DNA from: Gnetum montanum
Lineage: Eukaryota > Streptophyta > Gnetopsida > Gnetales > Gnetaceae
Assembly: GCA_015680685.1 (NCBI GenBank)
Contig: MNCI01020848.1
Span: 32,935-96,934, forward strand
Direction: 5' to 3'
DNA: 64,000 bases
The stretch's first letter is position 1, and each line of letters opens with the position of its first letter. The position numbers and the translations under genes are program-made. Of the stretch, positions 35,197-45,507 are shown one piece after another. The notes under the pieces are model-generated. The model worked only from the letters and a program-made list of their open reading frames with translations, was not told the origin of the DNA and made no database searches.

Positions 35197-37325
35197 CTAC
35201 TACACGTAATGTCCATAAGGGTCAGGCTATTGATAAGGGTATTGATGTTTTGACGGTGGCATCCCCCATGACTATGGGTGTTGCCATTGTTGATGTTGTT
35301 CGATGGGTTGTGGTGGAGTTCCACTTGGATAGTACATTAAGGGTTGGTGGAACTGTCTTGGGTTACCTTGGGGATAAGGTAACCTATGGGGTGTCTACCA
35401 TTTGTTGAGTCTCGAGTTAAGTGCACACACCCCAAACTCTTGTAGATGTGAGATGATTAGACAACATCCCTTAGGATCAGAGATGTTAAGTCTCGAGTTA
35501 AGTGCATACATCCACTGTCATCGTCTATGTCTGATTTCACAACCACATCAGAGATGTTTATTTTCCCCTTACCCTTGTCACGTGCAGGGCCTAAATCTCT
35601 CTGCTTTGTCTTGTTCTTGTCACTACTTCGTTCCTCCTTAGACTCCTCTAAAATCTTTAGGACAATTTCAATCTTACTGTCTAAGGAGCTCCATACTTCT
35701 TCTACCTTAGCTGCTACTTCTGTTGTTAGCTTTTGAAGCAGAAAGGTTTTCTTGTTCACCAACTCTTCAATTGGTGACTCATCCTCTTCATTGCAAAATC
35801 TCACTCCCTTCTTTCAAAGAGAGGGATCACGATTGTATTCTTTTGCACTTTCCATTTTTTGTAGCTCCCCTTCTTCTTTGGCTACTTGTTCCAACAAGCG
35901 ATGACCTTCATGGGATCTAAGTTCTGATAATCGCCCTTGGGCATAAGTCCCAAGGGTTCTCCTAGTTTCATACCTTAGCCCATCTACGATGTGGCAAAGT
36001 TGATCCCATTGTGCGTAACCATGGCTTGGGCAACGATGCAATAATGCATAGTAGTAGCCCATGGTAGCATCCAAGGATTCATGAGCACCTTGCTTCCATC
36101 CTTGGATATGCTTACACAAGTTAGACACTTTGGAGTATGTCTGATATTTATCATTGAATAGTTCTAACATCATACTCCACCTCTTGATGGTTTCTAGTTC
36201 TAAGGACCGATACCAACTCTCTGCTTCTTTGATGAGCGTCCTAGAAAACAACTTAAGTTTCTACCATTCATTCTCAATATTTTGCAAGGCGTAGGCATCA
36301 TGGAATGCTTGTAAATGATTTTGCGGATCAGTGTTGTATCCCCCTTCAAATCATGGGATGTTGTTCATGTCTAAGCGCTTGATCCGACTATCTTTTAAAT
36401 GCCTTGTTGGGATTCTTACTGCCTCCGTTATGTTTAGCATACTTTGGGTTGCAAGTAGGGGCTCGTCATGATCATCTCTTTCATGAAGCCTATGATGTCT
36501 TTTTTGTTCCCTACTTTCCCTTCGTTCATGCCCTTGTCCTCACTCTCGACTCTCTCGTCGAGGTCCCTCATTTTTCTTACTTTTATCCTCTCCGTTATGC
36601 TCTTCATGATTGTGCCCTAATGTGGAAGGAGACAGTGAATGATGTGAAGAAGGTGAAGAAGAAGGAGAACCATTATCGTGGCGATGTTTCTTACCTTCTC
36701 TTCTATGGCTTTGGTCCCGATCGTGATGACGATTTAAGTGCCCATCCTTGTCATTTTTTGTTATTTCCTCAGTGAACAATTGGTGTTCACGGGTATCAGA
36801 ACCAGGGTTATGTATCATGGATAGTAGGTTCTGATACCCCACCTCCTCACTATTGTTAGGAGGGGGAACATCTCTTGATAGCAAACCAGTTATAAGTGAT
36901 TCACCATCTCTAGTTTCACTTAGGACGTGCGAGACCTCTTTGCCCTTCAACAGAGTATGCTGGCTCTCCTGCCTTGAGTCCCTCATACGTTGTAAATCTG
37001 TGGGTTGGTAATCCCTTATGTCAAAATCACCCATAACATATTCAGCATATAATTCTGTCATGCCAATCTGTGCCAAAGCACGGAGAAGCATGTTAGGGAT
37101 TGCACGATCCAGGGGTAACACTATGTTACCTTGCATATCTCTCCAGTGCATTTGTTCATCTTGATGGAAGATAAAAGTAAAATTAGGAACATACTCATTG
37201 GGATGAGTATATTCCATCCTATATTGCTGAGGAACTGGTGGATTTAGGTTATGTGTTTTTGATTGCCGACTATTCTTTGTATGATCCCTAGGTGATGTGC
37301 TCTTATGAGAAGAAGAAGAAGACAT
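35197..37325 (-). pseudogene. gag of element A-
   Basis: Starts at ATG 37325 (MSSSSSHKSTSPRDH). The N-terminal 261 codons are open and include EYVPNFTFIFHQDEQMHWRD and an Arg/His/Ser-rich hinge. Then come stops near 36540, 36345 (in the FEGGYNTDP block) and 36257. The capsid core is open at 35814-36251 (ESWYRSLELETIKRWS, HIQGWKQG, LLHRCPSHGY). The zinc-knuckle block is disrupted by a local duplication of a gtctcgagttaagtgca unit (35407-35512), leaving only its flanks. Only a handful of lesions, so this is the freshest gag in the window. Confidence 0.8.
35262..35273 (-). promoter_or_regulatory. Purine-tract motif in gag of A-
   Basis: Minus-strand AGTCATGGGGGA in the His-rich gag tail (SHGGCH). 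Fourth copy of this motif in the element. Confidence 0.5.
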
Positions 37326-37451
37326 GATGTCTTATCCAATGTGCTATTTGACCGTTATAAATTTTTTTCTTTTAATTAACCCTAAGGGTTCGTTTAAGCT
37401 CCCAACGATGTGAGTAATATCCTATGTTCTACTTAGCGCACAAACACTTAG

Positions 37452-37469
37452 TCCCCGACAATAGCGTCA
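37452..37469 (-). promoter_or_regulatory. Primer-binding site of A-
   Basis: Minus-strand TGACGCTATTGTCGGGGA, one base from the 5' LTR; the best match in the window to the complement of the plant tRNA-Asp 3' end. Confidence 0.8.
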
Positions 37470-37470
37470 A

Positions 37471-38288
37471 TGATGAGTGGCCAGATACCCCGACACTCAA
37501 CCATACGAATATGAGCGTAGCACGCGCGATCCAGTCAAACTCCATATACTAAGTGCCTACACACCTCATGGAACACTTAAGGTTAATCATTCGTTGTCTT
37601 CCCAGACTTACTTGTATTTGTCATGGTATGGTTAAGTAAGTTCGAGGTATATGATTTTTATGGTCTTTTCGGTTTTTATCTCCTATGTTATTGAGGTGAA
37701 GGGTTGAAGAAACTAATTACTAACTCTAACTAATGAACTAAGTCTAAATTAACCTAGCGTCAGCATCCATTCCCACTTACTGTACACACGCTAAATTGAT
37801 GCAACCGTGGCTACCAAATGCTAATTGTTACTAGGATCACCACGCGTAACGCACATGCTTGAAGCAGTCGTACTGAGGCACTTAACTAGGAGATAAGGGT
37901 TGAGAAAGATTTAAGTCCTAATAAAGCATGTAAATGGAAAGTAGTAAATAATAATAAATGAAATCCTAATTAGCCTATTCCATGCACTGCAAGGTTTATC
38001 CAGGAAGTTCGTCTTTATTGCTGTACACAAACTTGTGTTCAAGTATTATGTTTGCTCGAATAAAGATCCGTTCACTTTAGGACTCCTACTACGGGCACAT
38101 GGAAAATATTCTATCTCTGGAGTGATCAATTTGCCAGAGTTTCCCTACTGTCTAGCCTAGGATGAGGAAACAAGGGAGAGCCGCCTCTTATTTATAGATT
38201 TTGCAGCGTACCACGATATCGCAGGGGACAATGCGATATCGCGTACACGATATCGCAGCCCATACGCGTGATATCACATCTCATCACC
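37471..38288 (-). repeat. 5' LTR of element A- (818 bp)
   Basis: TGATGAG to CTCATCA, collinear with 31125-31916. Minus-strand TATA-like ctataaataag at about 38187-38197 marks the probable promoter. The GATATC cluster (38215-38275) has four palindromes plus gtacgcgtgat-type variants. Confidence 0.9.
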
Positions 38289-38305
38289 TAGTAATGAGGC
38301 CAATG

Positions 38306-39186
38306 ATGAGAAGTGGAGTAATCAAACACCTAATCATATGAGATACGAGTGTTCATGCATAGCATGGTTGAATTCTGTAGATAAGGAAATGTGATTATGC
38401 TAGTAATTGATTTGTGTTTATGATCATTGTCTTTCCACATGAGCTAGTAAAATCAATGCATATGGCTTAGCTCATGGTGAGGTGTATGATAATTGATGTT
38501 GCTTTAGCCATTTTACTTCCAGTAAACATAAGGTAAATGAAAGAGGTTTCTAAGTCTAAGTAAACAACAAATGAATCTAGTTTAGCCTAGGTGATGGACA
38601 TCTATTCTTGACTCTCTACACATGTCTTGGACTTATGCAATTTTTACTGGGATTACCAAGGACCTTGCTACTGGGCGAACCAAGTGATAATACTACTGGG
38701 TTACCAAAAAATCACACTTTACACTTGGAATTAATCTTATCCATTCCTCTTAACAATAGTAAAAATAAAGTTCATGGAAAAGTAAATAGTAACTAAGAAA
38801 ACAATAATAAGTAGACTAAGTGAAAATAGTAAACATTATTCTAGGTAAACAATAAAGAAACTAAGTGGATGCTACAATGGTAAAAAGAAATCTCAATATT
38901 TATTGTCCTTCACACTTGTGTCCAAGTATCAGATGCTCGAATAGAGACTTCATACAATCACTTCACACCATACTACGAGCTTATACTACTAAGTGCTAAG
39001 TACTAAAATTAAGAAAACAAACTAACAGAGCTTTGCTAAGGTGAAATGAAATTGTTGTTTGGACTATGCAGCTAATTGTTGTATTGATAGGTCTATATGT
39101 GTCCACGATAATGAATATTTGACATTATAGCTTGTGCCCTGATATTGGATGCTTGATATCGTAGCTATGTAAAAATTGATTTATTA
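38306..39186 (-). repeat. 5' LTR of element B (881 bp)
   Basis: TGATGAG at the left next to the split primer site, decayed TTATTA at the right, then TSD gatgc. Matches 11519-12425 almost throughout. Confidence 0.82.
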
Positions 39187-39191
39187 GATGC

Positions 39192-40449
39192 CATTGGTTC
39201 ATTTTTAGTTTCACTGGGATTTCTAGAACCATTAGTGGAGCTTTTCCTTTTTTATTGCTTTGTAATTATTATGTGATATCATCATATAAGGCTTGGAATT
39301 CAAGATAGGACTTCTTAGAATGTTCTCTAGTGTTATGTAACCTATAATATTCACTAAGAGCTACTTCTCCTAGGTTTCCATTTTCCTTGTTATATTGATT
39401 TCTTATTTTAACATTATTGAGTTTTAGTTCACTTACTTCATTAGAAAGCTTTTATAGGGTGGTTAAGACTAGGTTCATTAGAGGTTGACTCTTAACTTTA
39501 GGTAAGTTAAAAGTTTGAGTTGTCTTAGGATTAGGAATGGAAGGTATGGATGGAGGATTAATAATAGATTGGATTAAGGCATTTAATTGATTATCCTTTA
39601 GGCCAAGGTTTTGAAGAAATAATGAAGATGAAGCATTTGGACTTTGAATGTTTAGTAGAGAGTTGAGAATTAGAGGGATAGTTTGAAAATTATTCAAGAC
39701 TATTAGGGCTTGGGAACCTAGGGTAAGAGTTTTGAATTAGAATTATAAGGAGTGTGTGAGAGTGACTTGTTCAAGTTCAATTGCTTTGGACATGGCTTCT
39801 TGCAAGTCGTTGATATTAGGATCATGTTTAATTTCATATGGGAACAAAGGATCAATGGTGGAGAGGAAAAAGTTTAATATTCCTTTTGGTTGTGGATGCA
39901 TCTCACTAGGAACATACGACAATTATTGGAAAAATCTTAAATTATAATTTCTAATTATTTCATTAGTAAGCTTTCAAAGGCTAGTAAAGTTACTAGAAGC
40001 TATAGCAGGACCAGTGAACTTGTAGAATTGAGAGAGGAAACATGATTTGAAGTTGTTTCAGGTTGAGATTAATGAATTAAGAAGGGTTAGAAATCATTGA
40101 GTTGTTGTGCCTCAAAAGATAGTGACAAAAGGCCTATAGGCCACATCATGTTGAACTATGTTGTGGATACCTAGTAATGTCTTGAATTTTGAAGATGTTG
40201 ATGAGCATCATTGAAAGAGGAATTGAAAGGAAGGTAAGAATGTTGAAGACTTTTTGGAATTGGATTGAAGTTTTGAAAGTTGAAAGAATTGTTGACCAAA
40301 GTTTGAAAAATAGGGTTTCCCATGTTTGAAGAATGTGAAAACTTAGATCTAGGTCTTGTAGAAATATGACTTGGAAAATGGTTAGCTAGAAAGTTTTTTT
40401 TTTTGCTATTTTTCTAGTTTGAGGCCTAGGAGTTTCACTAGGTCCAACC
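39192..40449 (-). pseudogene. gag N-terminal and central part of element C (right fragment)
   Basis: Begins at ATG 40449 (MVGPSETPRPQTRK). Frame changes and stops follow. The clearest central block, near 39756-39950, reads YVPSEMHPQPKGILNFFLST and continues PLFPYEIKHDPNINDLQ. 39452-39697 is open for 81 codons. It ends NPSETKNEPM at the B insertion and continues at 11518. Different from the gag of the TGATGAG elements; it belongs to the Tat-like element with the archaeal RNase H. Confidence 0.6.
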
Positions 40450-40621
40450 ATGAACTAAGCTAATAACAAAGAAGTTCTTTTAATTTTTTTTAAATAATTT
40501 TTGATTAAAGTAGGAAAGAAGAAAAAGAACAAGAAATTGAAACTAAAAACAAGATAATAAAGGAATAAAGCTAGTTGAGGGAGACCATGATGGTGGCCAT
40601 CTTTCTAGTGTTAGAAAGGGG

Positions 40622-40760
40622 TGTTGATGCAGAAATGTAGGTTGCAAGACAAACTAACTCAAAATGCTCAAAAGTGCATGATGTTGCAAGGTTATTGCCT
40701 AGGGTACCTTTCTTATGGACACAACTAGCCTAAGAATAGTTTTGCTGGAAGAGGAATGTG
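40622..40760 (-). repeat. Inner end of the 5' LTR of element C (outer end not found)
   Basis: Starts TGTTGATGCA on the plus strand. The first 110 bases share spaced blocks (attgc-tagggt-cc, ctaagaatagt, ctggaag) with the solo LTRs at 48801 and 47350 (reverse). Sited about 170 bases before the gag ATG, as expected for the LTR end. No convincing primer site and no right border. Confidence 0.5.
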
Positions 40761-42006
40761 ACCAATAACTTAGAAGAAATTAGATTTAAGAATATTTAAA
40801 TACTTGAAGGTGAGGATATTGTAGATGAAATAACTTGAAAAGATCATAATATTAATAAAAAATAACAAAAAGAAAAGAAAAGAAAGAGCTTAGCAAGATT
40901 GTTCATAGTTGCAAATAGTCATGACAGTAGTACATAGTAGCACTCATAGGTGGCATCAACAACTTGCAAGCAACAACACCATCCAGTAGCAACTACTACT
41001 AGCAACAACAACAAGCATCCAACAATAACAAGTTGTAGGTAGTAACACCAAGTAGTGAGTTCCATGTAGCAACAACAATACTAATATTGAAAGGGAGAAG
41101 GGATATAGGATGGGAAAGATGGAAGAAAGGGTAAGTGTGGAGGGTATGAGCTTTTATAGTTCTTACATTCTTCTCCTTCTCCTTATTTTTCTCTCCTCCT
41201 TATTTTTCTCTTTAAAAGAGAAGCATGGCTACCATATGTTTTCAATGCATGGAAATTAGATATCTTCTTTATCTTTTGATTGATACTTTAGATATTCAAA
41301 ATCTTTACAACTAATCTCTAAATATGCTTTGTGATCTAAGTCTTCTTACTTTTCTCCATGCTTGCCACTTGCATAGCATATTTTCATTGAACCCTCCAAT
41401 CTGCGAAGCAAAATTGCATGCTTACTACAACTTGCATAGCATATTTTTGGCCGAATTTAGGCTAAAACTTACAGGAATTTGGGACACCACTTTAGCTAAC
41501 TCTTGCCTCAATAACCCGGCGTGTTAAATAATTTGAAATGAGGTTTTAGATTGACATCTACAAAGCGAGAAAGAATGTAAGGACATTTGAGAATGCATTT
41601 ATAAAAGTGAATGTGGAGACTGCATCAAGGTCCTAAAGCAAGGCTTATCATGGCATCCAGCACAGAATATTCATAGGTGGATGCATCTATTTATTTACAA
41701 TCGTTCTACCTACTTAAAATTCTCCATATCAAAATATCAAAATTTCTTTCTTAGTAAATCCTTCATCTTAAAAAAAAGAAAAAAGAAAAAAAAAAAGAAA
41801 TCTAGACAAATCAAAATCCTTCCTATCTGCTTCATTATTGTTCAAAACTTGAATGAATTTGCCATTTTCAGCTCTAGGCTCTGAGGAAGGGCACATATAC
41901 CTATATAAGGTATGGCAAAATTACTAGATTTCTGAGCAAGAAAAAACAGAAAATTTACTGCAAGGAATAGAGCAGGGCAAGGAAATTTCCCAGAAACCAG
42001 AATGTC
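40761..42006. other. Unassigned sequence, probably partly LTR of element C
   Basis: Contains AAC/AGC-rich short repeats (40910-41090), pyrimidine runs (41165-41220) and an A-rich run with scattered G (41770-41802). No coding homology recognised. Confidence 0.4.
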
Positions 42007-42234
42007 TCAATGATATGAAGTCATTAAAGTATAAATCGTAAGCTCTGTGTTTTTGCAGATATGGATTAACGTGATTTCCAGAATAGTTGCGAAAAGCCTC
42101 CTAACGGCAAGTTGTGGTTCGTCATGATAGAAAGAAATCCCAGCTCCAGATGGATTCAAGACTTCATCAATAACAATGACGATGCTTTGCTGGCGGCCAA
42201 CTTTAAGGTCAATTTCACATATCAGGTCACGCAA
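42007..42234 (-). pseudogene. Unrecognised protein-like fragment
   Basis: A 75-codon open frame whose composition looks like a folded protein: LICEIDLKVGRQQSIVIVID, then EVLNPSGAGISFYHDEP and QLAVRRLFATILEITLIHIC. Directly upstream on the minus strand is a long C/T-rich run (42290-42400) followed by attgcag (about 42268), resembling an intron end. It has the same orientation as the NRPC2-like and ASG1-like fragments. I cannot name the family; it may be a third gene fragment or chance. Confidence 0.3.
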
Positions 42235-43662
42235 TGCAAGATGAATATCTTAAAGAAAGAAAGAGCTGCAATGAATAAGCAAGAAACACAAGAAAGAGAG
42301 AGAGACAGACAAAGGTGGAAGGAAGGAAGGAGAGAGCTTGGTGAAAGAGGGAAAAGGAGGGTTTGTGATGGATTTAAGAGTTTTGACCATGATGGAGTAG
42401 TAGAAGTAGGAGGTACCAGGAACTGAGAAAAGCTGCGCTGGGAACTATTGGAGACTATTTAGGACCACCAAAGTTTCTTTCAGTCTCATGACTGGAATCA
42501 CGGTAAATGAAGGTGTTCTTTCAGACTTGAGTTTAGGTGTTTGTTGGTTTCTAGAGACACCAACGCATTTCCAAAATAAACTTAATGGTAATAGAGTGAA
42601 CTAAGCTTAAATATGTGTTTGTTGTTATGAATGTTGTAATGGTTGGGTTTGTGTATTAAACTATAATTGGTTATTATAATAGAAATTTAGCTAACTTTGT
42701 TAAATATTGTGCATCATTAAAGCCTCCTAATTTACATTGCTTAAGTACAATTCTACAGAAATCTACTCCTAATTTTTTCAGAGAGAAAAGGTCAAAAAAA
42801 AAAGAAAAAGAAAAAAAAAGAAATAAAGGTAGATTTAATGGATTTTAAATGAAAATAAGAGAGAAGGCAAATTTTTGTGGAATCTCAAAAAATTTAAGAG
42901 AGATAAAATGAACATGAGGAAACACTTGAAAATATAGCTATTTCAATTCAACCAAAGGTGTTAGAAATTGTCCAAACCCTCCAGGCTCAATAAGCAATTT
43001 CATAAAAGATACTTCTATTAAGCTACCAAGAATGCTTTGTAAAAGAAAAATATAAGCTATTATATGGCTAGTCAATAGTNTAATAAAAAAAATCCCAAGA
43101 TTAAATGCCAAGCACTATACTATCTACACTATTAGCTAAGCAACTAAGACAAAAGGAGAACAAAACTATCTCATAAGATTTAAGAAAAGAAGCTGAGTGA
43201 ATGTTGCAATTAGCAATCTATTTTATAAGTAATCTTTAATATTTCTTCTCTGTTTCTTTCCCCATCTCTTTTAACCTTTGAAGTCTTTTTTATAGTGGTT
43301 TATTGGTAGTTACAAACATCATAGAAAATTAAAATTAGTTACAAAAACCATAGAAATTAAAAGGTATAGTTGTCACTTGTTCTATACACATAGGATGCTG
43401 AATAACTGTCCTATAAATTCTCTTTTTTCTTAAATAATAATTGTATTTTTTTATTTTTTTTAATAATTACCCAACAATCATTTAGAAGAATTTGTTTTGT
43501 CCACGGGTACAAAATAGCTCATCAACTACTAACGAGAGGCCCAAAAATCCTTGATGAATCCAAGCATTGAAAATGAATAGCAGAATACAATTTTCATGAC
43601 TATTTGATTCCCTCATATTGTTTATAAACTGTAAGAAAAAGCTCATCACTTAAATTCTTCTA
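42235..43662. other. Unassigned sequence before the NRPC2-like pseudogene
   Basis: Low-complexity A-rich (42795-42830) and T-rich (43420-43470) runs and one ambiguous base at 43080. The T-rich run about 200 bases past the NRPC2-like stop codon could be a decayed poly(A) of a retrocopy; this is speculative. Confidence 0.35.
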
Positions 43663-44419
43663 TCATGTTTCTGCCAACTGCAGCCGGGACATATTATTCA
43701 TTGACTGCAATTCCTGAAACATTAGTTTGCATGCATACGGTAGTTTCATGGTGGATATATGATCACCATTTTTGCAAGCGGTGCGGTAACCCATCTTCAG
43801 CTTGTGATTATAGTAGCCTAACAAGGCGCAGTTTTTACATACTTGTACTTCAAACTGATCACTTGAAATCATTAAGCGCTCCAATATCATCATACTTGCA
43901 CCATAAGCAATTAGACAATCACGTTCCATCTCTCCTAATCTCAGAACTCCTTCACGACTTCTTCCTTCAGTAGGCTACCTCGTTAACATTACTCTGGGAC
44001 CACTGGCATGAGCATGCATCTTGTCCAGAACCATGTGTTTAAGTTTTTGATAATATATAGGACCCATGAATATGTACGCTTGGAGTGGATATCCAGTGAT
44101 ACTTGAATAAATCAGATCATTTCCACTGTAACAAAAATTGTTTTCTACGAGTGGCACAGATAGTTCAACTTTGTTCAGCATGACCACTTGGTTCTCCAAA
44201 AGCATTGCCATAATGAAATTGACCACATAGAATACCAGCCTTTCCGCCAAGCAATTCAATCATTTTTCCTATAGTCATTCGACATGGAAACCCAGGAGGA
44301 TTCATGATCAAATCTAGGCAAATAGCACATTCAGAAAATGAAAATTCTTGCTGCTAAACCATACTACCACATACTCCCTTCTATCCGTGTCTCCTGCTAA
44401 ACTTGTCACCAAGATCTAG

Positions 44420-45429
44420 TGATGAGTGGCGAGGTACCCCTACACTCAACCATACGAAACGAGCGTCACATGCGTGATTCGGTCGAACTTCGCAGATGGA
44501 CTAGTCGTGGCACCTAGATAGTTAGCCTTAGGTCACAGTTCGTTGTCTTCCCACCTAGACTAGTTTTGCATATGTCATGCATGGTTTAGTCTAGATGAGG
44601 TGTATGATGTGTTCTAATTCTAATGCTACTCCTGATGGCAGTGGAAAATAATATTAACTAAGCTAAGCTATGAGGGAAAGGGTAAAGAAATCTAATCTAG
44701 CCTAAGTGTGACGAGCAACTGATTCCTTGATCAACCGTACACATCTTGGACTTTATGCACGACTACCATTGGGACTACCAAGCATAGATCCTAGGTACGC
44801 CACTGGGATTACCAAGCGCAGACCCCAAATATGCCACTGGGTTACTAAGCGTAGATCCCCCTAGCTACACCACTGGGCTACCAAGTAGTCACACTTAAAT
44901 GCTCGTAATCAAGTCATACTCCTTCCGCTTCTAGGAGTTTAAGGGTGAGAGACTAATCGCGATGAGTAACCGATTCCTTAATTAGCCGTACACACCCGTG
45001 GATGCTCGTAGTCAAGTCGTACTCACACCGCGCTACGAAAGCAATAAATAACATTAAATAAATAACAAATAAATAAACTAAGTGAATGCTACAATGATGA
45101 AGTAATCTCGATCTTTATTGCCGGTCATGTGCGTGTCCAAGTACGGCACACTCGAATAAAGACACCGTACAATTACATTCACCAAATTGCGGGCAGACAT
45201 GGGAAAAAAATCTAACTCTGGAGGGGTCAAACTGCCAGAGCTTCGCTACTCTAAAACTGGGATCCCCAAATGAGGGAGAGCCGCCTTTTATTTATAGACA
45301 TGGCGACGGACTGCGATATCACATATGCGATATCTTAGGGAAGGATGCGATATCGCGGGGGATGCGATATTGCGTCGGCTGCGATATTGCGTATGCGATA
45401 TCGCGGCCTATGCAAACCGCGTCTCATCA
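44420..45429 (-). repeat. Solo LTR of the TGATGAG family (1010 bp) inside the NRPC2-like pseudogene
   Basis: TGATGAG to CTCATCA with a perfect TSD tctag (44415-44419, 45430-45434). Gene sequence lies on both sides and there is no internal region, so it is a product of LTR-LTR recombination. Minus orientation. Contains four to five units of a cactgggattaccaagcgcag motif (44765-44890) and a GATATC cluster (45305-45410). Confidence 0.88.
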
Positions 45430-45507
45430 TCTAGCCAAGATCTAGTCTCTGAGTTTGAAGGAACAAAACTTTTATTGGAATATTATCTTTCCTAGTTGTC
45501 AACATAA

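Larger units (their letters stand above)
31125..38288 (-). mobile_element. Element A-: non-autonomous gag-protease LTR retrotransposon (7.16 kb)
   Basis: LTRs 31125-31916 and 37471-38288, primer site, polypurine tract, and a perfect 5-bp TSD cctag (31120-31124 and 38289-38293). Between them there is only gag, protease, a fused pol terminus, a 1.5-kb non-coding region and a short ORF3. No RT, RNase H or integrase. It is the best-preserved element here, with the longest open frame (410 codons) and few stops in gag. Transposition must have used enzymes supplied in trans. Confidence 0.88.
11519..39186 (-). mobile_element. Element B: old gag-protease-only gypsy element carrying two later insertions
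   Basis: Both LTRs (11519-12425 and 38306-39186) belong to one subfamily and are flanked by the perfect 5-bp TSD gatgc (11514-11518 and 39187-39191). Minus-strand order: 5' LTR, primer site, gag, protease, pol terminus, non-coding region, ORF3, polypurine tract, 3' LTR. A+ splits the non-coding region and A- splits the primer site. Own length after removing both is about 10.4 kb. RT, RH and INT are absent. Confidence 0.8.
7942..40621 (-). mobile_element. Element C: Tat-like Ty3/gypsy element, outermost host of the nest
   Basis: Two separated pieces (7942-11518 and 39187-40621) form one minus-strand element. When B is removed with one copy of its TSD gatgc, the gag frame reads straight through the junction (NEPM then ASFVQVMINEPIP). 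The order, right to left, is gag, protease, archaeal-type RNase H, start of RT, integrase. The 5' LTR probably begins at 40622. The 3' LTR is not seen; D interrupts or bounds it on the left. Confidence 0.7.

Noticed and set aside
35402-36775. Several long plus-strand open frames (35402-35641, 35527-35736, 36404-36775)
   Set aside because: They are antisense shadows of the A- gag, which has family homology on the minus strand.
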